DNA of 11,376 bases, taken from positions 1 to 11,376 of the forward strand of contig DATJFD010000023.1 in NCBI GenBank assembly GCA_035495855.1. The letters are read 5' to 3'. Below are positions 1-5,914 of this stretch, one piece after another (within the stretch, counting starts at the first letter, position 1; the number at the start of each line of letters is the position of its first letter). A program made the translations under genes and the position numbers. The notes below the pieces were generated by a model. The model saw nothing but the letters and a program-made list of their open reading frames with translations, made no database searches and was not told where the DNA came from. The DNA comes from JAHFIW01 sp035495855 (GTDB lineage Bacteria > Patescibacteriota > Patescibacteriia > SG8-24).

Positions 1-1802
1 CGTCGACCGTCTCGAGCGACGCGGCATTCTTCTGGGACAACGCGAACAAGCGCCTCGGCATCGGCAACGCCGCGCCGTCGGCCACGCTCAACGTGACGGG
101 AGACGAGGTCATCGACGCCGGCAGCTCGTTCTTCGGCCTGAGGATCAACGGGACGCTCGGCTCGTTCGGTCCCGCCATCCTCCTCGATAACGGCACGCAG
201 TCCTGGGGCATCGCCGCCGGCCTGGCCGCCAGCGATTTCATCATCACGAAATCGAGCGGCACGTCGTTCACGCCGTTCACGATCAAGAACACCGGCTTCG
301 ATAATGAGATGGTCCTCGGTACGAACGGCGTCGGTATCAACACGGCGTCGCCGAACGACCTGCTCGAAGTGGTCGGCGCCGGCACGGCCATCAGGGCGAC
401 GGACGGCAGCGTCGTCACCCGGCTGTTCTCGTCGAGCGCGACCGGCCTCGGCTACGTCGGCACGAATTCGGCCAACGGTTTCGCGCTGCGCACCGGCGGC
501 ACGGACCAGTTCACCATCGACACGAACGGCGACCTGTTCCCGGCGGCGAGCGGCCAGAGCATCATCTTCCCCGCGCAGGCCGGCGATAACACCAGCGGCG
601 AGATCATCATGTTCAACGGCTGCTGCAGCAACGGGCGGCGCGCGATCATCGGCCATTCGCCGGGCTTCCCCGATTGGGGCCTGAGCTACGACGACACCGG
701 CGACGACTTCTACTTCGCCACGCAGCTCACCGCCACGCCCGACCTCGCCATCGACATGGGAGGGGCGGCGGTCTACGTGGGCAGCACGGTGACGGGCACG
801 GGCGCGTCCCTGTACCGGGCGACCACCGGGAGGCTCACCGGCAGCCAGGCGAACGGCGTGCAGTTCGACGGGTTCGGGACCGCCGGCATCTTCGTGGAGG
901 ACGCGGGGGCGGAGGGCGGCGGCTTCTTCGCGAACGGGAACACGGCCGCGATCTGGAGCCCGGGCGACTCGAACGGCGTCCTGTCGGTCTACGACGAGGA
1001 CTTCTTCTCCGGCGCGACGCCGCCGACGGCGGAGATGCGCGTCCAGAGCGGCGGCTATCTCTCGACGAAGTCGCTGCTCGGCGGCGGCTCGACGCTCTGC
1101 TACACGACCGCGACCTTCACCGGCTACAACACCCTGTCGAACTGCGTCTCCTCCCGGCGCTACAAGGAGAACATCGCGCCGCTCCCGATCGACACCGGGA
1201 AGGTGCTGCAGCTCCAGCCGGTGAAGTTCACCTGGAAGAAGATCCATCACGACGCTGTCGAGAGGAACGGCAAGACGGAGACGCCGGCCTACGACGAACA
1301 GTTCACCGGCCCAACCGTCGGCCTCATCGCCGAGGACGTCGCCCCCCTGCTGCCCGACATCATCACCTACAAGGACGGACAGGTCGAAGGCATCGAATAC
1401 AAGCTCCTGTCCGTCTACGAGCTCGCCGTGCTCAAGAAGCACGAGGCCGACATCGAGGCGCTCAAGCTCGGGGCCGGGATCGCCCCGAACGGCACGATGA
1501 CGGTCAACGAGCTCGACGCGGACGTCGTGAAGGCCCGGGTGTTCTACGTCCGCAACAGCGGCGCGAACAAGACCGCGGGCACCGGCGTCATCCCGCCGGG
1601 CGCGGCCTCGATCATGGTCCAGAACGCCAACGTCGACGCCAAATCGCTCCTCTCCGTCACCTTCAAGGACGACCCGGGCGGCAGTTGGTGGATCGGCGAG
1701 CAGGCGGCGGGGTCCTTCATGGTGCACGTGTCCGCGCCGGCGGCCGCGGCGCTCCATTTCACCTATTGGATCGTCGGGCTGCAGGACGGCGTCTCCCCTT
1801 GA
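1..1802 (+). CDS. Surface/tail-fibre-like protein with C-terminal S74 intramolecular chaperone domain (5' end outside window)
   Basis: The frame is open from the left edge (first full codon at 3), so the real start lies upstream; 599 residues are visible. Two copies of the fibre repeat pattern GIG/GIN..(A/S)P...L(N/E)V occur at visible residues ~15-31 and ~106-124. The S74 (endosialidase-chaperone) domain begins at SSRRYKENI (codons from 1149): Ser383 and Lys388 keep the Ser-x4-Lys spacing of the self-cleaving dyad, with the usual Asp after Ser replaced by Ser. GLIAEDVAPLLPDII and the helical tail EYKLLSVYELAVLKK are also typical of the family. In known members the domain trimerises the fibre and then cuts itself off just before the Ser. 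After it comes a ~100-residue beta-rich tail ending in FTYWIVGLQD, not part of classical S74 and, as I recall, common on CPR surface proteins. Likely secreted, cell-surface, chromosomal rather than phage, since no phage genes are near. Confidence 0.88.
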   Translation, partial: STVSSDAAFFWDNANKRLGIGNAAPSATLNVTGDEVIDAGSSFFGLRINGTLGSFGPAILLDNGTQSWGIAAGLAASDFIITKSSGTSFTPFTIKNTGFDNEMVLGTNGVGINTASPNDLLEVVGAGTAIRATDGSVVTRLFSSSATGLGYVGTNSANGFALRTGGTDQFTIDTNGDLFPAASGQSIIFPAQAGDNTSGEIIMFNGCCSNGRRAIIGHSPGFPDWGLSYDDTGDDFYFATQLTATPDLAIDMGGAAVYVGSTVTGTGASLYRATTGRLTGSQANGVQFDGFGTAGIFVEDAGAEGGGFFANGNTAAIWSPGDSNGVLSVYDEDFFSGATPPTAEMRVQSGGYLSTKSLLGGGSTLCYTTATFTGYNTLSNCVSSRRYKENIAPLPIDTGKVLQLQPVKFTWKKIHHDAVERNGKTETPAYDEQFTGPTVGLIAEDVAPLLPDIITYKDGQVEGIEYKLLSVYELAVLKKHEADIEALKLGAGIAPNGTMTVNELDADVVKARVFYVRNSGANKTAGTGVIPPGAASIMVQNANVDAKSLLSVTFKDDPGGSWWIGEQAAGSFMVHVSAPAAAALHFTYWIVGLQDGVSP

Positions 1803-1809
1803 CGGCGGG

Positions 1810-1842
1810 GCGGAACGGTGGCATATTGTGGCCCGTTTCCGC
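1810..1842 (+). terminator. Possible weak terminator hairpin after the S74 gene
   Basis: Arms 1810-1818 (GCGGAACGG) and 1833-1842 (CCGTTTCCGC) pair with one bulged base around a 14-nt loop, eight bases after the stop codon. There is no T-run, so intrinsic termination would be weak, and the stem overlaps the putative -35 box of the next promoter. Confidence 0.3.
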
Positions 1843-1855
1843 CGCGTGTTATAGT
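1826..1855 (+). promoter_or_regulatory. Putative sigma70-type promoter for the speA-like gene
   Basis: TATAGT at 1850-1855 matches the -10 consensus at five of six bases and is preceded by TG-N (1847-1849), an extended -10. A weak -35, TTGTGG, lies at 1826-1831 with 18-bp spacing. Predicted transcription start is near 1862, leaving a leader of about 130 nt before the ATG at 1990. Confidence 0.5.
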
Positions 1856-1879
1856 CATGGCGAGAAGCCTCTTGCCGCG

Positions 1880-1966
1880 ATGAACTCGGACCCGTTCCCC
1901 TCGACGCACCGCGACCCCCACCGAAGCGACCTTACGGCATGTTTCGGTTCGAACGAACGCTTTTGA
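1880..1966 (+). CDS. Possible 28-codon leader peptide upstream of speA
   Basis: A short ATG frame lies wholly in the predicted leader of the decarboxylase gene. It has Arg codons at residues 11, 15 and 27 and its TGA stop (1964-1966) falls in the loop of the hairpin at 1952-1978. It has no evident Shine-Dalgarno sequence and a frame of this length can occur by chance. Leader peptides that sense arginine or polyamines are known upstream of other polyamine genes, but this one resembles none I recognise. Listed as a candidate only. Confidence 0.2.
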   Translation: MNSDPFPSTHRDPHRSDLTACFGSNERF

Positions 1967-1981
1967 AACGCGTTCGTTTTT
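1952..1981 (+). terminator. Hairpin plus T5 in the speA leader (terminator or attenuator)
   Basis: Perfect 9-bp arms AACGAACGC (1952-1960) and GCGTTCGTT (1970-1978) enclose a 9-nt loop; a T5 run spans 1977-1981. It lies between the putative promoter at 1850 and the preferred ATG at 1990, so it may be a conditional terminator of speA rather than the end of the S74 transcript. It also covers the alternative upstream ATG region (1939), which argues for the 1990 start. Confidence 0.5.
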
Positions 1982-1989
1982 CGTTCCCT

Positions 1990-3363
1990 ATGCAGAAAAA
2001 GAAGAAGCGCAACGGTTTCAAGAAGCTCTGGAAGCTCGGCAAGGACGAGTTCAACACCCAGTACTTCGACGTGTCCAAGAAGGGCGAGCTGACCGTCCGC
2101 GAGGGCAACTACCAGTACAACGTCCACGACCTGGTGAAGAAGTACGGCAGCACGCTCGAGGTGGTCTTCCCGCACATCATCGAGAAGCGCGTGCGGAACC
2201 TCATCGACATCTTCGCCGCGTACATCAAGCTGAACGACTACCGCGGCCGGTTCTTCTACCACTATCCGATGAAGGTCAACCAGAACAAGGAGTTCGTGCT
2301 GCCGATCGTCTCGGAGGGCGCGAACCTGGAGACCTCGTCGGCCAACGAGCTGTGGATCGTGAAGCGGCTGTGGGAGCAGGGCAAGTTCGCGGACCGCACG
2401 CGCGTGCTCTGCAACGGACCGAAGACCGACAAGTACCTGAACCTCATCGACGAGCTCGACCGCAAGGGCCTGATGATCACGCCGATCGTCGAGGAGGTCT
2501 CGGAGCTCGAGTTCTTCAAGAGGTACAAGGGCGAGATCGGCGTGCGCGTCGACATGAACCTGAAGATCAAGTCGCACTGGGACAAGAAGTTCAACCACTT
2601 CGGCATCCGCGAGGAGGAGCTCCTGAAGATGGGCAAGATCCGCAACCTGGCGGTGCTCTCCTACCACATCTCCTCGCAGATCGAGAAGCTCGACGGCTTC
2701 ACCGCGGCCATCCGCCGCGCGGTCGACATCTACGCGAAGATGCGCGAGAAGAACCCCGCGCTCGACACCATCAACATCGGCGGCGGGGGCGGCGTGCCCT
2801 ACGAGAAGAAGCGGTTCTACTCGGGCAAGGCCGCCATCCAGCGCATCGTGAAGACCTTCAAGCAGGCCTGCGTGAAGCGCGGCGTGCGCGAACCGAACAT
2901 CATCTGCGAGTGGGGCCGCTACGTCGCCGCGCCGGCGCAGATCACGGTCTTCAAGGTGCTGTCAGAGAAGGAAGTGCCGGCGGTGAGCGCCAAGCAGTGG
3001 TACACGGTCGACGGCAGCTTCATGAACGACCTGCCGGACACGCAGCTCGTCCACCAGAAGTGGCACATCATCCCGGTGAACTCGATGGACACGCGCCGCG
3101 TCCAGAAGGTCTGGCTGGCGGGCTCCAGCTGCGACAGCGACGATAAGTACACGGCCGGCGGCGGCGGCGTGATGCTGCCGAAGCTCGAGGAGGCGGGCCT
3201 GCTCTACATCGCAGCGCTCGACACCGGCGCCTACCAGGACGCGCTCGCGAGCCATCACTGCCTGCTCTCGCATCCCATCAAGCTCATCGCCAAGGACGGT
3301 GACATCATCGTGGCGCGCAAGCGCGAATCGGCCGAGGACGTCGGGAAGATGTTCGGTTGGTAA
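1990..3363 (+). CDS. speA: SpeA-type biosynthetic arginine decarboxylase (fold-III PLP enzyme)
   Basis: Predicted to convert arginine to agmatine and CO2 in the cytosol, first step of the ADC polyamine route. From the ATG at 1990 the protein has 457 residues. HYPMKVNQ (91-98) is the SpeA form of the PLP-lysine site (Lys95); SYHISSQ (224-230) supplies the His stacking on PLP; INIGGGGG (261-268) is the phosphate loop; CEWGRYV (306-312) is the conserved Glu-Gly-Arg; SSCDSDDKY (379-387) carries the catalytic Cys381 and substrate Asp; DTGAYQDA (411-418) is the C-terminal PLP-contact Tyr. The segment SFMNDLPDTQ...Q.WHIIPV aligns with SpeA's S.FQS.PD.WAI.Q...P.. It is much shorter than E. coli SpeA (658), lacking the helical insert and C-terminal extension. 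An in-frame ATG at 1939 would add 17 residues; neither start has a clear Shine-Dalgarno. Substrate is inferred from family only; lysine or another basic amino acid cannot be excluded. Confidence 0.85.
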   Translation: MQKKKKRNGFKKLWKLGKDEFNTQYFDVSKKGELTVREGNYQYNVHDLVKKYGSTLEVVFPHIIEKRVRNLIDIFAAYIKLNDYRGRFFYHYPMKVNQNKEFVLPIVSEGANLETSSANELWIVKRLWEQGKFADRTRVLCNGPKTDKYLNLIDELDRKGLMITPIVEEVSELEFFKRYKGEIGVRVDMNLKIKSHWDKKFNHFGIREEELLKMGKIRNLAVLSYHISSQIEKLDGFTAAIRRAVDIYAKMREKNPALDTINIGGGGGVPYEKKRFYSGKAAIQRIVKTFKQACVKRGVREPNIICEWGRYVAAPAQITVFKVLSEKEVPAVSAKQWYTVDGSFMNDLPDTQLVHQKWHIIPVNSMDTRRVQKVWLAGSSCDSDDKYTAGGGGVMLPKLEEAGLLYIAALDTGAYQDALASHHCLLSHPIKLIAKDGDIIVARKRESAEDVGKMFGW

Positions 3364-3364
3364 C

Positions 3365-3446
3365 GAGGGGTAGAGGAGAAAAGGGGAAAAGGGGTAGAGT
3401 GGTGCGGACGGCTTTCCCCCTCTTACCCTTTCCCCCTCTTCCCCTG
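3365..3446. repeat. Octamer-repeat inverted element A (speA-uppS gap)
   Basis: The left arm (3367-3399) is four purine octamers (GGGGTAGA, GGAGAAAA, GGGGAAAA, GGGGTAGA) plus a closing G. The right arm (3412-3444) is four pyrimidine octamers which, read on the minus strand, are GGGGAAGA, GGGGGAAA, GGGTAAGA, GGGGGAAA plus G. Arms 3365-3399 and 3412-3446 match at about 27 of 35 positions without gaps around a 12-nt loop, and T4 (3447-3450) follows. It could fold as a long hairpin in the mRNA just before the uppS ATG, and might act as terminator. The minus strand of the right arm has four G-runs, a quadruplex pattern. It shares its unit with the element at 10681-10774. Confidence 0.75.
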
Positions 3447-3451
3447 TTTTC

Positions 3452-4132
3452 ATGTCCCTCACCCATCTCGCCCTCATCCTCGACGGCAACCGCCGCTGGG
3501 CGAAGGCCAACGGCCTGCCGACCCTCGAGGGGCACCGGCGCGGCTACGACAACCTCAAGACCATCGGGCTCGCGGCGCTCGAGCGGGGCATGACCCACGT
3601 CTCGGCCTTCGTGTTCTCGACCGAGAACTGGAACCGCAGCGCGGAGGAGGTCTCGTACCTCATGGACCTCCTCTACAAGGCCATCGTCGACGAGGTCGGT
3701 TTCTTCATGGAGCACGACGTGCGGCTGAAGGTCGTCGGGAGCCGCGAGCGGCTGTCCGACAAGCTGCGCCAGGCCATCGACGCCGCCGAGGTCCGCACCG
3801 CGGGCAACGGCCGCGGGCAGATGAACCTCTGCCTCAACTACGGCGGCCGCGCGGAGATCGTCGAAGCCGCGAGGGCGCTCGTCGCCGAAGGCACGCGGCC
3901 GGAGGCGGTCACCGAGGCTGTGCTCGCCGCGAGGATGTGGACCGCCGGCATCCCCGATCCCGACCTCATCGTGCGGACCTCGGGCGAACACCGTCTCTCC
4001 GGCTTCCTGACCTGGTCCGGCGTCTACAGCGAACTGCTGTTCGTGGACAAGCATTGGCCCGACTTCACCGTCCAGGACCTGGAGGCCGCCATCGAGGAAT
4101 ACGGCCGCCGCGAGCGGCGTTACGGGAAATGA
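3452..4132 (+). CDS. uppS: Isoprenyl transferase, undecaprenyl diphosphate synthase type
   Basis: A cis-prenyltransferase that adds isopentenyl units to farnesyl diphosphate to make the C55 lipid carrier for peptidoglycan and surface glycans. At 226 residues it is at the short end of the family (E. coli 253) but has all signatures: LILDGNRRWAK (8-18) with catalytic Asp11; GHRRGYDNL (27-35); SAFVFSTENWNR (51-62); RTSGE (175-179), followed by R181-L-S183 for diphosphate binding; and WSGVYSELLF (188-197) with the Mg-ligand Glu194. The start is the ATG at 3452 because DGNRRWA normally lies close to the N-terminus; there is no Shine-Dalgarno, the leader being a C/T tract from repeat element A. It starts 88 bp after speA on the same strand and may be co-transcribed with it if the hairpin is read through. 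Cytosolic, membrane-associated. Confidence 0.95.
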   Translation: MSLTHLALILDGNRRWAKANGLPTLEGHRRGYDNLKTIGLAALERGMTHVSAFVFSTENWNRSAEEVSYLMDLLYKAIVDEVGFFMEHDVRLKVVGSRERLSDKLRQAIDAAEVRTAGNGRGQMNLCLNYGGRAEIVEAARALVAEGTRPEAVTEAVLAARMWTAGIPDPDLIVRTSGEHRLSGFLTWSGVYSELLFVDKHWPDFTVQDLEAAIEEYGRRERRYGK

Positions 4133-4150
4133 ACGGACGCGCGCCTCTCG

Positions 4151-4159
4151 TGGTAAGAT
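4151..4159 (+). promoter_or_regulatory. Putative extended -10 promoter for the 4185 gene
   Basis: TGG followed by TAAGAT (4154-4159) forms an extended -10 box; there is no convincing -35. Predicted start near 4166, about 19 nt ahead of the ATG. AAGGA at 4178-4182 is a Shine-Dalgarno-like match but only two bases from the ATG. Confidence 0.45.
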
Positions 4160-4184
4160 AGGGACATCCTTTAACCCAAGGACT

Positions 4185-5018
4185 ATGTCCCCGTCCCAAC
4201 TCAAGATCGCCATCGCGGCGACGGCAGTGGTCGTCGCCGGAGGCGGTTTCGTCGCCTATAAGCAATTCGCGCCCGCCGCGCCGGCAGCGCCCAAGGCCGC
4301 CGCGGTCGCGCCCGCCGCAGCTCCCGCACCCGCGCCCGTGGCGCCGGCGCCCGCCGCCGCCCCGGCCGCGAAGACCGAAGCGCAGCTCACGTTCATGCAG
4401 AAGCTGCAGCTCGAAGGAAAGCCGTACGTCTGCGACTTCGACTTCAGCAAGGCGACCATCGACAAACCGGCGCCGTCGCCCGAGGCGCAGAAGGCCGAGA
4501 CGGATTTCTACGCCGCGCTCGGCGCCAAGGACGCCAAGCCCATCATGACGGACCCGAAGTTCACCGCCGAGATGGAAGCGCAGATGCAGGGCCTGGCCCA
4601 GAAGACGACCGTCAAACTGTACGTGAAGGGGCCGAGGATCAGGACCGACGCGACCGTCTTCGGCTCGTTGTCGCTCATCACGCTGCTCGATTCCGCGACC
4701 GGCATGGCCGACTTCGGCGTGAAGGGGTCCCTCCAGGGCATGGGCGCGGTGATGCCGGCCGGCTGCGACTTCTTCAGCTTCAACGTCGACGAGATGATGG
4801 CGATGGCCGGCAAGATGCAGATGAAAGGCCAGATGACGGACCCGCGGCTCTTCCAGGTCGCTTCCGGGACCGCCTACTCGTGCAAGCCGGCGACGTTCGG
4901 TGACGAGATGTTCGCGACCGGCAAGGTCTGCGACGGCAAAGCCTACGCATGCGGCGAGGCGCGCAAGAACGGATCGCTCGCGAACGATCCCGAACTGGCG
5001 AAGTTCTGCGGCAGCTAG
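4185..5018 (+). CDS. N-terminally anchored, Ala/Pro-linker, six-cysteine protein of unknown function
   Basis: 277 residues. An uncleaved-looking membrane anchor spans residues 7-25 (two Lys nearby, no lipobox), followed by a low-complexity Ala/Pro linker to about residue 62 that resembles a wall-spanning spacer. The remaining ~215 residues form an extracytoplasmic domain with Cys at 83, 194, 233, 249, 256 and 275, an even number that could form disulfides. The core has beta-strand pairs such as TTVKLYVKGPRIRTDATV (141-158) and a Met-rich helix MMAMAGKMQMKGQM (204-217). The strand pattern K.Y.KG..IR.D recalls LolA/DUF4412-like half-barrels, but this is only an impression. The Met-rich stretch could in principle bind metal. 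It has its own promoter candidate and a strong terminator, so it is probably monocistronic. Function unknown. Confidence 0.8.
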   Translation: MSPSQLKIAIAATAVVVAGGGFVAYKQFAPAAPAAPKAAAVAPAAAPAPAPVAPAPAAAPAAKTEAQLTFMQKLQLEGKPYVCDFDFSKATIDKPAPSPEAQKAETDFYAALGAKDAKPIMTDPKFTAEMEAQMQGLAQKTTVKLYVKGPRIRTDATVFGSLSLITLLDSATGMADFGVKGSLQGMGAVMPAGCDFFSFNVDEMMAMAGKMQMKGQMTDPRLFQVASGTAYSCKPATFGDEMFATGKVCDGKAYACGEARKNGSLANDPELAKFCGS

Positions 5019-5031
5019 CGACGCGCGAAGC

Positions 5032-5056
5032 AGACCGGCCCCCGGGGCCGGTCTTT
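5032..5056 (+). terminator. Intrinsic terminator after the 4185 gene
   Basis: AGACCGGCC (5032-5040) pairs with GGCCGGTCT (5046-5054) around a short C/G loop, followed by TT (T-run 5054-5056). GC-rich stem, 14 bases after the TAG stop; the T-run is short. Confidence 0.75.
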
Positions 5057-5068
5057 CGTATCCGACGC

Positions 5069-5097
5069 TTGACCGCGCGGGCGCGGAGGCACAAGCT
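5069..5097 (+). promoter_or_regulatory. Putative promoter for the 5123 gene
   Basis: TTGACC (5069-5074, five of six -35 bases) is 17 bp from CAAGCT (5092-5097). The -10 is poor against the textbook consensus but resembles the xAAGxT form of TAAGAT at 4154 and TAAGGT at 6830. It lies directly after the terminator at 5032-5056, where a new promoter is needed. Confidence 0.4.
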
Positions 5098-5110
5098 CGG
5101 GAGGTCCTAC

Positions 5111-5117
5111 AAGGAGG
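5111..5117 (+). promoter_or_regulatory. Ribosome binding site deciding the 5123 start
   Basis: AAGGAGG, five bases before the ATG; the strongest Shine-Dalgarno match on the plus strand of the window. Confidence 0.85.
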
Positions 5118-5122
5118 AATCG

Positions 5123-5767
5123 ATGGACGTCCGATCTTTCCTGAACGCGCGCGGCGCGCTCGACGCCGCGAAGGGCGGTCCGCTGCGCGCTGAGCACGAC
5201 CGTTGCAAAGCGGCGCATGAGGCGGCGAAGGCTGCGCTCGAGCGGTACGAAAAGGCGACGCGGTTCGTGGCGTCGCTCCGGCGCTGCTACGCGCCGGTCG
5301 TGCTGTTCGGCTGCACGGAGCACCGCTGGCTGTTCGTCCGCGAGTACGCGGCCGCGCCCGGCCGGCCCGGACCGCGGCCGTGGGCGCTCGAATGCCTCAT
5401 CGTGCCGGCGGTCATCGAGACGCAGACCTGGCACCGTCCGAAGCATCCGCCGAACGACGACGGGAGCGTCACCATGACGCCGACGCCGGTATCGGCCGAC
5501 GACGTCGCGGCGACCGCGGCCGCGCTCTACGGCGCGCACGTCCGCATCGGCGCGTTCGACGAGGTCCTGCGCGAACCGTGCGCGGCGTGCGGGGCGCAAG
5601 CGCTCGTCGCCTGCGAGCACGGTTTCGATCACGACTCGGGCTGCCAGTGGCTCGACGTCGTCCGCCTGTGCCTCGCCTGTCCGCGGCTCGACGGCATCGC
5701 CGCCTCTCCCCCGCTCGACGCGCGCGACGCGCACCCTCTCCTGCCGCCCGCCGCGCGCAGGCCGTGA
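5123..5767 (+). CDS. Unknown soluble protein with C-terminal zinc-binding-like Cys/His cluster
   Basis: 214 residues from the ATG at 5123, chosen because a near-perfect Shine-Dalgarno AAGGAGG (5111-5117) stands five bases ahead; longer upstream frames would run through the previous terminator. Residues 1-50 are helical and charged (possible coiled coil). The central part has the hydrophobic strands YAPVVLFGC (56-64) and ALECLIVPAVIE (88-99). Residues 153-186 hold CAAC, CEH...H, C and CLAC: Cys153, 156, 164, 174, 183, 186 and His166, 170. This spacing suits one or two structural zinc sites (treble-clef or ribbon). No signal peptide or membrane segment is seen. No family is recognised. It is bounded by a terminator on both sides, so it is probably its own transcription unit. 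Confidence 0.8.
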   Translation: MDVRSFLNARGALDAAKGGPLRAEHDRCKAAHEAAKAALERYEKATRFVASLRRCYAPVVLFGCTEHRWLFVREYAAAPGRPGPRPWALECLIVPAVIETQTWHRPKHPPNDDGSVTMTPTPVSADDVAATAAALYGAHVRIGAFDEVLREPCAACGAQALVACEHGFDHDSGCQWLDVVRLCLACPRLDGIAASPPLDARDAHPLLPPAARRP

Positions 5768-5769
5768 AT

Positions 5770-5803
5770 CCGGGCCCCCTTCCGGGGACCCGGTCTTTTT
5801 TTT
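5770..5803 (+). terminator. Intrinsic terminator of the 5123 gene
   Basis: CCGGGCCCCC (5770-5779), loop TTCC, GGGGACCCGG (5784-5793); nine of ten positions pair with a single C/A mismatch, followed by a T8 run (5796-5803). It starts just after the TGA stop. Confidence 0.93.
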
Positions 5804-5813
5804 CGCCGGAACG

Positions 5814-5839
5814 AAAAAGGCCGGACCAAGAGGTCCGGC
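5814..5839 (-). terminator. Intrinsic terminator of the metzincin-like gene (minus strand)
   Basis: Perfect 8-bp stem GCCGGACC (5820-5827) / GGTCCGGC (5832-5839) with a 4-nt loop; the A5 at 5814-5818 gives a U5 tract on the minus-strand transcript. It faces the plus-strand terminator only ten bases away, a convergent gene end. Confidence 0.85.
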
Positions 5840-5842
5840 GTG

Positions 5843-5903
5843 GAGCTGCCGAATATTTCCGTTCCCTTACGGCAGCTCGCCGTGCCGCGTCAGGCGACGC
5901 GGC
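5843..5903 (-). repeat. Two further stem-loops in the 3' region of the metzincin-like gene
   Basis: GAGCTGCCG (5843-5851) pairs perfectly with CGGCAGCTC (5870-5878) around an 18-nt AT-richer loop. GCCGCGTC (5884-5891) pairs perfectly with GACGCGGC (5896-5903) around a 4-nt loop. Neither has a T-run. Together with the terminator at 5814-5839 they make three consecutive perfect hairpins after the stop codon, possibly an mRNA 3'-protecting structure. Confidence 0.65.
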
Positions 5904-5914
5904 CCTTCGAAGTA

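Noticed and set aside
1..1802. Prophage tail fibre
   Set aside because: No other phage genes, attachment site or integrase in the window; S74 proteins also occur as cellular surface proteins.
674..1966. Arg-rich frame overlapping the S74 gene
   Set aside because: Out-of-frame shadow with very high Arg/His content.
1855..2667. Minus-strand open frame opposite speA
   Set aside because: Shadow of a motif-rich gene; low-complexity Leu/Val/Asp composition.
3365..3446. CRISPR array
   Set aside because: Units are 8 bp with no spacers and an inverted arm; no cas genes.
3305..4213. Minus-strand open frame opposite uppS
   Set aside because: Runs through element A and only mirrors uppS codons.
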